A stretch of DNA of 64,000 nucleotides, taken from Acidisarcina polymorpha. GTDB lineage: Bacteria > Acidobacteriota > Terriglobia > Terriglobales > Acidobacteriaceae. The stretch is from positions 3,596,001 through 3,660,000 of the forward strand of contig NZ_CP030840.1 of assembly GCF_003330725.1 (NCBI RefSeq). The letters are read 5' to 3'. The notes under the pieces were generated by a model. It did not search any database, was not told where the DNA came from, and was given only the letters and a program-made list of their open reading frames with translations. Position numbers and translations under genes: made by a program. Shown in pieces: positions 28,578 to 37,025 of this stretch. Positions within the stretch are counted from its first letter, which is position 1. Each line of letters starts with the position of its first letter.

Positions 28578-29285
28578 GATGGTCTGGCCGTATACGCCTT
28601 GGATCTGCGAGGTCGCGGGAATTCGGACGGCGAACGCTTCTATGTCGAAGCCTTTGAAGACTACGTGCGTGACGTCGAAGCGGTTACGGCAGATGTAAAG
28701 TTGCGCGAACCGGGTCTCCCCATGTTCTTGCTCGGTCATAGCGCTGGCGGCGTTGTTGCATGCCTCTATACTCTCGATCACGAGGCCGAGTTGACGGGGC
28801 TAATCTGTGAGAGTTTCGCCCACGAGTTACCCGCTCCTGATTTTGCTCTCGCGGTTTTCAAGGGACTGAGCCATGTCGCGCCACACGCGCATATCCTGCA
28901 CCTTCCGAATGAGAGATTCTCTCGTGATCCGAAGGTCGTCGAGGCAATGGACAATGATCCATTGATTGCACATGAGACTCAGCCAACCCAAACCATGGCC
29001 GCTATGGTCAGGGCTGACGAGCGACTCAAGAAAGAGTTTCCTCTGATCACGCTGCCGGCTCTGATCCTGCATGGCACCCTTGATAAGAATACGAAGCCAA
29101 GTGGCAGCCAGCATTTTTACGACATGGCCGGTTCCACCGACAAAACCTTAAAGCTTTACGAAGGCGGCTTTCACGATCTACTCAACGACATCGATAAGGA
29201 TTCGGTCATCGTGGATATCAAGAGCTGGATCGATCGGCACATTCCTGTCGCGGCCGGACCCCGAGCTTCGACAGTCCGAGTCTGA
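28578..29285 (+). pseudogene. Lysophospholipase-type alpha/beta hydrolase, 5' truncated
   Basis: The frame enters at DGLAVYALDLRGRGNSDGE, which is residue 60 or so of monoacylglycerol-lipase-like hydrolases. It continues through the nucleophile elbow LGHSAGG (Ser), the Asp in LHGTLDKNT and the His in YEGGFHDLL. So the catalytic triad is present, but the first strand and the oxyanion region are missing, and a TAG stands directly before the first recognisable codon. The only start available in the frame is a TTG inside the RGRG strand (28599). Not likely functional. It is followed after 2 bp by the secreted-protein gene at 29288. Confidence 0.7.
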
Positions 29286-29287
29286 AA

Positions 29288-29875
29288 ATGAGAACCAGAA
29301 GAGACTTCATAGCCATTACGATGGGAGCTGCTGCTGCATCATTGAGCAGCAGTTCCGGTCAAAGTGCGGTTCTCTCGAAGGAGACAGCGTCCGATCTTCT
29401 CACCCCAAGAACGAAAGGCCCACAAATGGTGAACCAAGCGGAAGACCCAAGAATTACAAGAGCGCGGCTTTCCGGCCCTAAACAAGTGACCCGGAATGCG
29501 ACGGTCGCCGAGCTGGGAGCCGACGGGACACTAAACGTTTTGGCTAAAGGAACTAACGAATGGGTTTGTGTGCCTGGCAACGAGAATAAGATCGGCGAAC
29601 CGCCAATGTGCATGAACCCGATGGGAATGCGATGGATGATGGATGCCATGCAGGGCAAACCGAAGCCGACGAATGAATCTCCAGGCATGATTTACATGCT
29701 TTGCGGAGCAACACAGAGGAGCAATACCGATCCGACCGATAAGACGAGTCCCGCTATACCAATCGGGCCTCATTGGATGATTACGTGGCCCTTTGATGCA
29801 GCGGAGAGCGGGCTTCCAACTACGGTCCGCGATAAGGGAGCATGGGTAATGTTTGCGGGAACTCCTTTTGCCTAA
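29288..29875 (+). CDS. Tat-exported hypothetical protein, probably C-terminally truncated
   Basis: A 195-residue protein with a twin-arginine leader (RTRRDFIAITMGAAAASL). The mature part is rich in Met/Pro/Cys around CMNPMGMRWMMDAMQG and has PHWMITWPFDAAESGL near the end. I recognise this as a recurring secreted family in soil bacteria but cannot give a function. It stops at FAGTPFA. The codons directly after the TAA still look protein-like (LHICGTPW), and a DNA-ligase fragment on the other strand starts just beyond, so the natural C-terminus has probably been lost by point mutation or at the junction. Confidence 0.6.
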   Translation: MRTRRDFIAITMGAAAASLSSSSGQSAVLSKETASDLLTPRTKGPQMVNQAEDPRITRARLSGPKQVTRNATVAELGADGTLNVLAKGTNEWVCVPGNENKIGEPPMCMNPMGMRWMMDAMQGKPKPTNESPGMIYMLCGATQRSNTDPTDKTSPAIPIGPHWMITWPFDAAESGLPTTVRDKGAWVMFAGTPFA

Positions 29876-29929
29876 CTACATATTTGCGGCACCCCTTGGC
29901 CAAGACAAATTGCCTTTTCATTGCCGGCG

Positions 29930-30062
29930 AGCGGCGCAACCAATGGGCTTCCGCAAAACAACTGCACCCTGGTCGCCGGCGTTAAGCCATTGCGCACGCG
30001 AGCGCTGTAGACCAGCTTCTTTCCCTCGTAATAGCCGATGACCATGCGGCCTTGGTGATCTG
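29930..30062 (-). pseudogene. Fragment of an ATP-dependent DNA ligase (LigD-like)
   Basis: The minus strand encodes GRMVIGYYEGKKLVYSARVRNGLTPATR, split here as GRMVIGYYEG, KKLVYSARVR and NGLTPATR. This is the OB-fold region of NHEJ-type ATP-dependent ligases, where the family reads GYYEG..L.Y.GRVRNGFTP. Neither the adenylation domain nor the end of the OB domain is recognisable. It is a stranded fragment of about 45 codons in a 280-bp gap without other genes. Confidence 0.65.
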
Positions 30063-30154
30063 GAGGGAACGGAGAGCTATGGTCACTCAGAGGTTCAAAG
30101 CAACAGCGTTACCGGATTGGGCGTCGAAGTAAACGCTAGGCGAAAGGTCGAACC

Positions 30155-30379
30155 ATGAAAACGACGAACTGCAAGGATCTAGGCGGCGTTTGCGATCACG
30201 AGCTGACGGCGAGCTCTTGGGACGAAATAGTGAAGCTGATGTACAAGCACGTGATGGAGAATCATCCCGAATTGGCGAACGAGATGGAAGCTCAGCACGA
30301 AAAAGACCCGCATGCCTGGGGCAATGAGATGAAGCCGAATTGGGATAAGGCCAAGGAGGTTTCGGTCACCGTCAACTAG
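30155..30379 (+). CDS. DUF1059-domain small protein
   Basis: A 74-residue protein matching the short DUF1059 pattern: CKDLGGVCDHELTASSWDEI with the invariant Cys-x6-Cys, then MYKHVMENHPEL (HV..H, a possible metal site) and a charged C-terminus. Family members are short cytoplasmic proteins of unknown function, often near stress genes. The Shine-Dalgarno is AAAGG. The next small gene starts 15 bp after its stop, so the two probably form a bicistronic unit. Confidence 0.8.
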   Translation: MKTTNCKDLGGVCDHELTASSWDEIVKLMYKHVMENHPELANEMEAQHEKDPHAWGNEMKPNWDKAKEVSVTVN

Positions 30380-30394
30380 GGTCCGACGAGAGCT

Positions 30395-30622
30395 ATGCCA
30401 CCCGACTATGAGAACCTTTGGCAATACAAGGCGCCGTTCAGCTACCCGGATTGTGGCGAGCATACATTCCAGACGGATGCCAAGCTCAACTCGAAATTCT
30501 CGTTCATTGAAGCGGAATGCACCAATTGTGGCCACCCACTGACGAGGGAGGAGATCGTAGCGCAAATGCCGGGTATTTCCCCGACTGCTATGCAGGCTGC
30601 GCTTGCGCAAAAGGGGGCGTGA
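30395..30622 (+). CDS. Small zinc-ribbon-like protein
   Basis: A 75-residue protein with two half-ribbons, YPDCGEH at about 18-24 (a single Cys where two are usual) and CTNCGHP at about 43-49, then a helical C-terminus (MPGISPTAMQAALAQ). The loss of one zinc ligand in the first knuckle is visible directly. It follows the DUF1059 gene by 15 bp. No family name can be given. Confidence 0.55.
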   Translation: MPPDYENLWQYKAPFSYPDCGEHTFQTDAKLNSKFSFIEAECTNCGHPLTREEIVAQMPGISPTAMQAALAQKGA

Positions 30623-30942
30623 GCAGGCGACCTCGGCGGGTCCGACAAAGGACGGGGCAAATCATTATTCGTCATGGAAGACGACTGCGTCGCACTGCAG
30701 GCTCTCCATACGAACTTGCGGACTTCTCCCGATAGGGTCTCGCAACAACACAGATATCAAAGGTCTGACGTCAGTTGACCTAGACAAAGAACATTGGTTG
30801 ATTGGCTACGAATCAATACGACAGGGTTTCTGAGCGATAGTGAATCGATCGTGCGTCGGCTTCCTTTATGATCTGTTTGGCAAAAGGGTCCCTTTTTTTA
30901 AAGGCCAAACGCCCGCAGTTCGCGACCGTAGTCCATCCCGGG
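30623..30942. other. Gap without recognisable genes
   Basis: About 320 bp between the small zinc-ribbon gene and the receptor duplicate. The translated frames are random in composition, and only an AAAAGGGTCCCTTTT palindrome with a T-run near 30880 stands out. Confidence 0.4.
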
Positions 30943-32619
30943 AGGTTAGCCTGCAAGGCGTGGTAGATGGAGTACTCATAAGACTGCGCCAGCTCTACCG
31001 CACCCAAACCGGGATAGAGCCGCCGGGAGTTCTCGTTCCCCACGGTCGCGCCCGGGCCGAAGATTGCAGGGTTAAACTGCCTCGACCCCATAATGTGTTC
31101 ACCCCGGTTACCAACATACGCGAGCGAAAACGCGGTGTTATGAGGTAGCTGCTGCTCAAAGGTCAAATTCCAAGACTGTGTGTAACTCACCTTTGATTTT
31201 GGATTGAGCACTCCTCCTGAAACCGGAAGCAGAAACTTGTAGTTTGCGAATTGGTCGGGACCTACATGCGCACGGGGAAATGGATCGCCGCCGGATATCC
31301 CGCATAGATGTCTTCCCAGGCAGGCGCTGGAGCGGGATAGCTTAGATATAAGTTCACTGGCTGCATCGCGTCGGTCCTTTGATAAAGAAGCCCCTCGGGA
31401 AAGCCATAGAAAATCCCGTAACCGGCGCGGAGCACCTGGACGCCACGTCCGCCAATGTTCCACGCGAAGCCGGCGCGAGGCGCGAAATCCTTCCAGTTCC
31501 GTTGGAACACCGAGGACTGGAGCCCCGCGTCGCCCTTGAAAATAAGCCCTTGCGGAGCACCCGGCGCGATGGCAGATTGCTGGCCCGGGACGAATCCCAC
31601 TAATGTCTCATTCAGATCAGTCGGTGGAAGCCACGGGTCCCAACGCAGGCCGCCATTCACAGTGAGTTGGCGGTTAAGCTTCCAATCATCCTGCGCATAC
31701 AGAGATGGCCGGTTTCCGCGGAGATAGGCTTTACGGTTGTTGTCTTGGTAGAACTGTGACTCGAGACCAAGGTAAAGTCTGCCAGCGCTGAGCCGCTTGT
31801 TTTGGTTCCAGTGGGCAGCACGGCACCGGTCGGCGCTGCTGTGCGTTCGCCATTGAAGGTGTTGTCGCCCGGCGTATAAGAGTAATCGTCCATGTCGATC
31901 CGGTCACGCTCAAACTCACCGCCGAAGCTGATGGTATGTGCGCTGAGCACCTTCACAACTGACGCCTGGTAATCGAACAAGGTTGAATCCTGCGTCAGGG
32001 CGCCACCAGAGAAGATGTCTACGAAACCGGATATGTTCGCGCGGATACCCGGAAAGATGGACTCGCCCGGAGTGCCAAGAGGTACGTTTTGTCCAAGGTC
32101 CTGCAGAGACTGCAGCCCGGGAGCCTCGGGGATCTGAGTGCGGGCGAAACGTCCGGCGCTCACCGAAAATGTCGCGGTGAGCGTCGGACCGAAAACCTGC
32201 GTATCGGTGATGATCGCCGATTGGTTGCGGAAGAGATTCTCCGCGTAAAAGCCGAGCGGTGCGTTGAAAGCACGCTGGAAGTTGTCTTGATTGTAGGAAT
32301 ACCTGCCGTTGAGATGGTTGTTCGATGTCACTACCTGGTCGATCTTGACCAGGTACTGCGTACTGTCTACGTTGGAGTTGGAAGTCGAGTTGAAGATGCC
32401 TGTCGACGGATCCGAGGCCAGCGGCACGAGATAGGTATTCGCCAGTTTGCCCGATAAAGTATTGATCGGAGTTGAAACGATGTTGTTCGGGTAAGGCTGA
32501 CCCGTAGCAGGGTTGAAGATGGCGATCCCTTCGGCAAGCAACGCAGAGAAGTTCCCGCTGAGTTCCTGCGCGGTTGGAACGGTAATCGAGATCGGGTTGG
32601 GCGAGGAGCGTTGCTGCAG
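30943..32619 (-). pseudogene. Inverted duplicate of the middle of receptor 1
   Basis: This 1677-bp segment is the reverse complement of 7386-9064, the middle of the TonB-dependent receptor gene, with scattered substitutions. It carries two one-base deletions: one near 31785 (GACTTT against GATTTTT) and one near 31295 (TATCCGGC against TATCCCGGC). Both break the frame, so it encodes three overlapping partial frames and no usable product. Neither the signal peptide and plug start nor the barrel C-terminus is included. The right joint is at a CTGCAG hexamer; the left joint is at GCTAACCT. The close match implies a recent copy or ongoing gene conversion. Confidence 0.93.
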
Positions 32620-32736
32620 CAATCTGGCGGACATTTCCTTCAGCGCTTCGATTTCAGCAATGATTGCGTCCCTTTCGTTGTCCGCGACTTGATAGCTTCC
32701 ACTGAAATGCCGCGTGTCTCGCGCAGCATTGTTCAT
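32620..32736 (-). pseudogene. 5' end of an unknown gene cut by the duplication
   Basis: The frame that runs into the receptor duplicate starts at an ATG overlapping the previous stop (ATGA) and encodes about 39 residues (NNAARDTRHFSGSYQ, then NERDAIIAEIEALKEMSARL) with a helical, charged character. It is not part of the receptor. The rest of the gene has been replaced by the duplicate. No family is recognised. Confidence 0.5.
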
Positions 32737-32965
32737 TTCTCAAGAATGCCAAAGACCGCAACACCGGTCGGAGTGCCTCCGTAGACTCTGCCGTTGGCGA
32801 TGGTGGGCGCGGCGAAATCGGCTGCTGCCCCAAACAGATCACGGCTGCCAGCCTGCCCGCTGTCGTAATACTTATCGGATAGGTCTTCAGCATTAAACGC
32901 GTATAGAACAAACGGACTGGTATGCCAGATTGCCCATGCAATTCCGTTCGCATTACCTAGATGAA
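32733..32965 (-). pseudogene. C-terminal fragment of a PQQ-like beta-propeller protein
   Basis: The minus strand encodes NANGIAWAIWHTSPFVLYAFNAEDLSDKYY (split here: NANGIAWAIW, SPFVLYAFNAEDL), then AADFAAPTIANGRVYGGTPTGVAVFGIL and a stop at 32733. This is the closing blade of quinoprotein/pyrrolo-quinoline-quinone-like repeat proteins, where the pattern VLYAyda..l...PtvanGkVYvGT..gvavfG is diagnostic. Everything upstream is lost. The stop overlaps the next start by four bases, which shows the original two genes were coupled. Confidence 0.75.
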
Positions 32966-32977
32966 ACCCCCGTTCGG

Positions 32978-33157
32978 ATGATACTTACCAAGATTTATCC
33001 GGTTGAACAGGTAGATGTTGTGGTCTTTGTCAAACCTCATGACAAGGAGCAGCTCCAGTTTGCCTACAGCCGCGCGGAGGTCCTTACTTATTTTGCCGCG
33101 CACATGATGCACGCAGGTGGGGAAGCCCGTGAGCGCGTCTTGAATACCGCCGTTTAG
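32978..33157 (+). CDS. Possible small protein, 59 residues
   Basis: A plus-strand frame with protein-like composition: KIYPVEQVDVVVFVKPHDKEQ, then FAYSRAEVLTYFAAHMMHAGGEA. No convincing Shine-Dalgarno precedes the ATG at 32978, and an earlier ATG at 32930 is also possible. It may be a stranded fragment like its neighbours. No family is recognised. Confidence 0.3.
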   Translation: MILTKIYPVEQVDVVVFVKPHDKEQLQFAYSRAEVLTYFAAHMMHAGGEARERVLNTAV

Positions 33158-33192
33158 CATTTCACCCAAGTTTCAGCAAGGAGAAAGAACCA

Positions 33193-33261
33193 ATGGCAAC
33201 ACTTGCAGTTACACCAGTCACCGAAGAAAACCGCTATCAGGTGGCGTCCTTCGGCAGTTAA
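33193..33261 (+). CDS. 22-codon frame behind a strong ribosome site
   Basis: AAGGAGAAAGAACC and ATG form an ideal initiation site for the 22-residue peptide MATLAVTPVTEENRYQVASF-Gly-Ser. Such a perfect start for so short a frame suggests either a real small peptide or the preserved 5' end of a longer gene lost to rearrangement. The region between it and the terminator at 33525 has no other gene. Confidence 0.3.
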   Translation: MATLAVTPVTEENRYQVASFGS

Positions 33262-33524
33262 ATAGGGGGAGCAGGCGATTTCCAGGAATTTCATTTTCAC
33301 ACCCTAAGATACCCGGAAGTAGACGAGGATCGATTCCGGAGTTTCTGCGGGGCGCTATCAACTGTAGACCCGTTCGATTTGCGAGATGGGGCGTAAAGGC
33401 TGGCCAGGTGTCGACTGGAGTGACCTGGAAAAGGTGGTGTGAACAACCTTACCACTGGATTTTGAATCTCTCGAGTAGCGCGAGTCCACACCCTTCGAGG
33501 CTCGCTCACACACAGCAGGATCCT

Positions 33525-33552
33525 GGGGATGCGCCCTGCGTCCCCCTTTTTT
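33525..33552 (+). terminator. Rho-independent terminator
   Basis: GGGGATGC pairs with GCGTCCCC (one T-G wobble) around GCCCT, followed by CTTTTTT. It resembles the terminator at 24484-24510 and stands in the same relative place beside the related two-gene module. Confidence 0.8.
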
Positions 33553-33582
33553 CGTGTTTCCTAAGTGATGGTCGTTGACCGC

Positions 33583-33801
33583 TTAGCAGCCATGCTCGCG
33601 CCGATACTCATGGAAGTGGAACCGTGCCTCTTCGGCGCGTTCCCGGGCATTCGTGCAGATATCCGTTGCCACCAAGACATCCTCCGGCTCCCCATTCTCT
33701 GAGATGAAGGCCAGTTTGGAGATGGCATCATCCAAGAAACATACCGCTTCGCAATATTCATCAAGCAGTTGTAGCCTGGCAGGACACCACGGGACATGCA
33801 T
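33583..33801 (-). CDS. Hypothetical protein, module gene B
   Basis: A 72-residue helical protein: RLQLLDEYCEAVCFLDDAIS, then VATDICTNARERAEEARFHF and a charged end (HEYRREHGC). I recognise the LLDEY.xA pattern and the EAR...F..H..EH ending as a short helical type frequent in Acidobacteriota, without known function. The ATG at 33801 is the likeliest start although the Shine-Dalgarno is poor; the frame is open to 33897. It lies 46 bp downstream of gene A. Its last codons reappear, fused to the start of gene A, at 24539-24759. Confidence 0.6.
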   Translation of the reverse strand: MHVPWCPARLQLLDEYCEAVCFLDDAISKLAFISENGEPEDVLVATDICTNARERAEEARFHFHEYRREHGC

Positions 33802-33847
33802 ACCTGTGAAACTACCATTTCTTGCGCGCTGAGGTCTTAAGCCGCCT

Positions 33848-34144
33848 TCATTTGGCGGGCACAATTGCTTGAGGATGTTGATCGACCAGGCGCCCATTTC
33901 CGGCCGAGTAGAACATCCAAACGCCTAAGCCCAGCAGTAGGCCTACCAGGATGACGGTGCTGAGCACCAGCCTAGCTATGTTCGCAGCACAAAACTCGCC
34001 TACTCGAGCCATTGCGTTTCCGCCCTTGTTTGTTGGAGATGCTTGTCTCAGTCGTACGGTTTCGTCGCCGGCGTTGATTTCTGTCACTGTTGCCCATGTG
34101 CACCAAACTTGGTCACTGGCTTTCTCCTTTCGTTCGCCTACCAT
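33848..34144 (-). CDS. Small membrane protein, module gene A
   Basis: A frame of 98 residues if it begins at 34144 (MVGERKEK), with a C-terminal half that has one clear membrane helix (IARLVLSTVILVGLLLGLGVWMFY) and a short polar tail. A second candidate start at 34012 (MARVGEF, behind GGGCGGA) would give a 54-residue protein consisting mainly of the helix. The sequence upstream of 34012, including LRQASPTNKGG, is conserved in the deleted copy at 24.7 kb at both DNA and protein level, so the longer form may be translated. The function is unknown. An IS3 scrap lies directly upstream. Confidence 0.5.
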   Translation of the reverse strand: MVGERKEKASDQVWCTWATVTEINAGDETVRLRQASPTNKGGNAMARVGEFCAANIARLVLSTVILVGLLLGLGVWMFYSAGNGRLVDQHPQAIVPAK

Positions 34145-34214
34145 CCTGGGAAGTACTCCGTAGCCGCCGTCGTGGCTGTGTAAATGTGGGAGGCGTTGGC
34201 CTTCCACATTTTAT

Positions 34215-34269
34215 ACTCCTGCCGCCAGTTCGCCAGAGTGTTGCGCACATCGTTCAGGGTGCGGAACCA
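34215..34269 (-). mobile_element. Scrap of an IS3-family transposase C-terminus
   Basis: The minus strand encodes WFRTLNDVRNTLANWRQEYK, the conserved segment near the end of the IS3 OrfB catalytic domain (family pattern WF.sLedaR..l..WR.dYN). Only about 18 codons survive. It abuts the 5' end of the AraC-like gene on the other strand and probably destroyed it. Confidence 0.65.
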
Positions 34270-34270
34270 G

Positions 34271-34909
34271 CCAGCGATTTTGCTTCCCAATCCCTTCGAC
34301 ACGCTGGTGCTCCATGTAACTCAATCAGCTCTCGATGAGATCGCCTATGCCCACAAGATACCGCGCGTCGATCAATTGGTTTGGCCGCATGGGCATTTGG
34401 ATCCTGTCGTATACCACCTAGGACAGACTCTCGTTGCCTCGCTCGATCAACCCAATCACACATCGAAGGTTTTCCTGGACCATATTTTGCATGCTCTGAA
34501 TTGTCATATTGTCAGTTCGTATGGCGGTTTGAGAATATCGACCCCGCGCTCTCGAGGTGGGCTCTCTCCTCTTCAGATGCGAAGAGCGACAGAGTTCCTG
34601 GAGGCGCATCTAGACGGCAATATCAACCTCGATCAGGTTGCAAGAGTGTGCAACTTATCGGTAAGTCACTTTGCTCGGGCCTTCAGGCAAACCTTTCGCA
34701 GGCCGCCTTACAGGTGGTTGATTGAACGCCGCGTAGCCAGGGCCAAAGACCTTATCGCGACTTCCCACCTGCCCCTTGCCGAGATCGCCATGCAGTCTGG
34801 ATTTTCAGACCAAGGTGCACTGAACCGCTCGTTCAAACGAATCATCGGGCTACCGCCGGGAAAATGGCGGGGCGAGACGACCCGGGGCCGCCGCGGTTTA
34901 GGAAGTTAA
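34271..34909 (+). pseudogene. AraC-family regulator lacking its N-terminus
   Basis: From about 34271 the plus frame reads as an AraC/XylS regulator of the cupin-like N-terminal type (PFDTLVLHVTQSALDEIA, then WPHGHLDPVVYHLGQ and FLDHILHALNCHI). It has a complete C-terminal double helix-turn-helix (INLDQVARVCNLSVSHFARAF, LPLAEIAMQSGFSDQGALNRSF, then GLPPGKWR). Complete members are about 300 residues; here the first 70 or so are missing, replaced by the IS3 scrap. The frame is open to an ATG at 34184, so a chimeric protein could still be made. DNA binding might survive, ligand sensing probably not. Confidence 0.7.
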
Positions 34910-35046
34910 GGGGCATCCGGGCGGTTGGGGGTCCGCAGTAGCACCTCAAGTATCGCGTCAGTCGCAGACCGGATGCGTTGACCGATTGGCAATCGACTCT
35001 CTTCAATATCCAGAGGCGCGCCAGGGTTGCCGCCTCATCTGTGCGC

Positions 35047-35370
35047 TTAGTCAGCTACGGAGTCATCTTCTCCGACATCGGCCAGGGATCGAGTCAATTC
35101 GCGTTCAATCATTGGGACTGTCACAGCAACCATATTTGAGTATTGGTAAAGAGAACCGATGATTAGGCGGGAACTCTCAGCGATTGCGTCGGCGGTGTAA
35201 CCCTGAAAGCCGAATCGTGACGAACTGTGAGCAACTGCTTGAGCACAGCATGCATCCTCTCGGTGGCACGCGTGGAGCAGGCAGTCTACGTGGTCCCATA
35301 CTCTTGCGGTTTGATCAATAAGTTGCTCTTCGTCGTCCGATAGCGGGCACCTGCATAGAGGGCATTCCAT
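35047..35370 (-). CDS. Hypothetical protein with N-terminal zinc-knuckle motif
   Basis: A 107-residue protein beginning MECPLCRCPLSDDEEQL with CxxCxC, then DHVDCLLHACHREDACC (several Cys/His that could complete a metal site) and a helical C-terminus (AIAESSRLIIGSLYQYS). The start follows GGAAAGATGG. The family is not recognised. Cysteine spacing is the main clue and supports a structural zinc protein. Confidence 0.5.
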   Translation of the reverse strand: MECPLCRCPLSDDEEQLIDQTARVWDHVDCLLHACHREDACCAQAVAHSSSRFGFQGYTADAIAESSRLIIGSLYQYSNMVAVTVPMIERELTRSLADVGEDDSVAD

Positions 35371-35595
35371 CTTTCCGATGTGCCTGACTTCTGCAACAGA
35401 AAAGATCAGTTCTTGATCGTTTTCGCCCTTCCCGATGGTCTTCGCCTATATGCGGCTGCGCATCCGCAACTACGCTCAGGGCTAACAGGATGGCGAATGT
35501 GACGACGGCCACGAGAGAGTGTCTTTGCTCGCGCTAGATCGGTCAGCACACCGTCAAGCCGTGCGCTGATTCTCACAAACCTAAGGAGGAAGACT

Positions 35596-36060
35596 ATGCA
35601 AGCATTCAGGTTTGTTCGGAACGTTGTGGCGACGTGCGCCACACTAATCGCGATCACCGGTCACGCCCTCAAAGCGTCCGCTCAGACCGTCCCTGCAACA
35701 GGAATGAAAACCGTACCACTCGTCCATGGAGCATGGGCAGACGGTTCGAGCTGGTCGAAGCTCATTCCATTGCTGGGGGCGAAGGGCCTGAATGTTGTTG
35801 CATTCCAGATTCCGCTGACATCATTCGCAGACGATGTTTCAGCAACCCAGCGTGCCATCGCTCTCGAGGATGGGCGTTACTGCTCGTTGGGCACTCGTAC
35901 GGCGGGGCTGTCATTACCGAAGCTGGCAACGATCCTAGTTCGGTTCCGATCGGCGTAGGAACGCTCGTAATGAGACCGAAAGCACAGATTCTCCTTTATC
36001 TGGGGCCAATGCGGACACGTAGACGAGTCCTGCCACCTTATCGGAAGCGCTAAACCATTT
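35596..36060 (+). pseudogene. Secreted alpha/beta hydrolase with frameshift and internal inversion
   Basis: A good start (AGGAGGAAGACT before ATG) leads into a signal peptide (RNVVATCATLIAITGHALKASA) and the hydrolase opening LVHGAWADGSSWSKLIPLL. Near 35880 the frame slips: the nucleophile elbow LLVGHSYGGAVITEAGNDP continues one frame away. After NDP (about 35935) the expected next strand, KVAGLVYVSALAPDKGESVLSVS, is present but on the opposite strand, at 36040-35965. So a block of roughly 100 bp has been inverted. An IS110 remnant starts directly beyond. Intact relatives are about 250-270 residues. Confidence 0.85.
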
Positions 36061-36073
36061 GGTCAGTGCTGCC

Positions 36074-36614
36074 GTAGCGGGGACGAGTGGCACGGCTGGA
36101 GGAAGCCATCCTGGAGGCGGTTGAGTTGGCATCACCAGCGCTGCGACAGGTCATCAACGATCTACAGGCACTGCGAGGTATCGCAGACATTTCGGCTGTG
36201 ACCATTGCGAGCGAGTCAGGCCAGGTATCCCGCTTCGACAGTGCTCGGCAACTGATGGGTTACTGCGGCGTTGTACCAAGCGAGGATTCCAGTGGTAAAC
36301 GAACGAGACGCGGAGGCATCACCAAGACTGGCAACGCGCACCTGCGACGCATCGTTGTCGAAGCCGCATGGAGCTATCGTCGTCCGCCAGGTATCTTGTA
36401 CGGTCTGCGAAGACGACAGGAGAGCATCTCGGAAGAGACCAAGGAGATTGCATGGAAGGCGCAACACAGGCTGCACAAGCGATATTTGAAGCTGGGTGCG
36501 GCCGGCAAGGACCAGAGGAAGATCGTCACAGCTGTAGCTCGAGAGCTGCTGGGCTTTATCTGGGCTATTGGTAGCAGAGCAGAGACTGTCTCCAGGCAGC
36601 AAGTTGCAGCCTGA
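36074..36614 (+). pseudogene. IS110-family transposase, C-terminal part
   Basis: From RVARLEEAILEAVELASPAL the frame encodes the C-terminal Transposase_20 domain: LRGIADISAVTIASESGQVSRF, then LMGYCGVVPSEDSSGKRTRRGGITKTGN and HLRRIVVEAAW. IS110 enzymes are about 340-420 residues with an N-terminal DEDD catalytic domain, which is entirely absent. A frame from ATG at 36087 could still be translated but would be inactive. The same enzyme type left a second scrap at 44173-44331. Insertion here goes with disruption of the hydrolase. Confidence 0.85.
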
Positions 36615-36779
36615 CAACAACGCAGAACAAAAAACCTCCTAAGAAGGAAAAAGATAGGAACACTATCGATGAACGCTGACATCCATCTCGAACACAGAGC
36701 CAGCAGCAGCCAGGGCAAGCACGAAGGAGAATCCTCGCTCGGCCTATGCGACAGGCTCAACCGGACTCGCGATAACAGT

Positions 36780-37025
36780 CAGAGGCAGCTCCCGATGGAT
36801 CATGATTATGCGGTTCCGACCCGCGAATATCAGATTGATCAATCGTCGCTCAAAACTGCTCCGACTGCGGCGGACGGCGCGACTGAGCGCGTCGTCGATC
36901 TAAAGGACTTTCGCTACGCGGGGAACGATGGCGGATGGATGGGCCTCGACCCTACCGGTGCGCCGTTATTTCTCCGCGATCTGAGCACTTCCGACATCTA
37001 CTCTCTAACTCTCGAAAGAAAGTGA
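36780..37025 (+). pseudogene. C-terminal fragment of a TolB/WD40-type sensor or kinase
   Basis: The frame ends with VVDLKDFRYAGNDGGWMGLDPTGAPLFLRDLSTSDIYSLTL (split: VVDLKDFRYAG, GGWMGLDPTG, LFLRDLSTSDIYSL). That is the closing segment of Acidobacteriota winged-helix or Ser/Thr-kinase proteins with TolB/WD40 repeats (pattern WmGl.pddspllLRD.g..diYaL). The upstream part from 36669 is of unrelated composition. Only the last blade survives. Confidence 0.6.
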
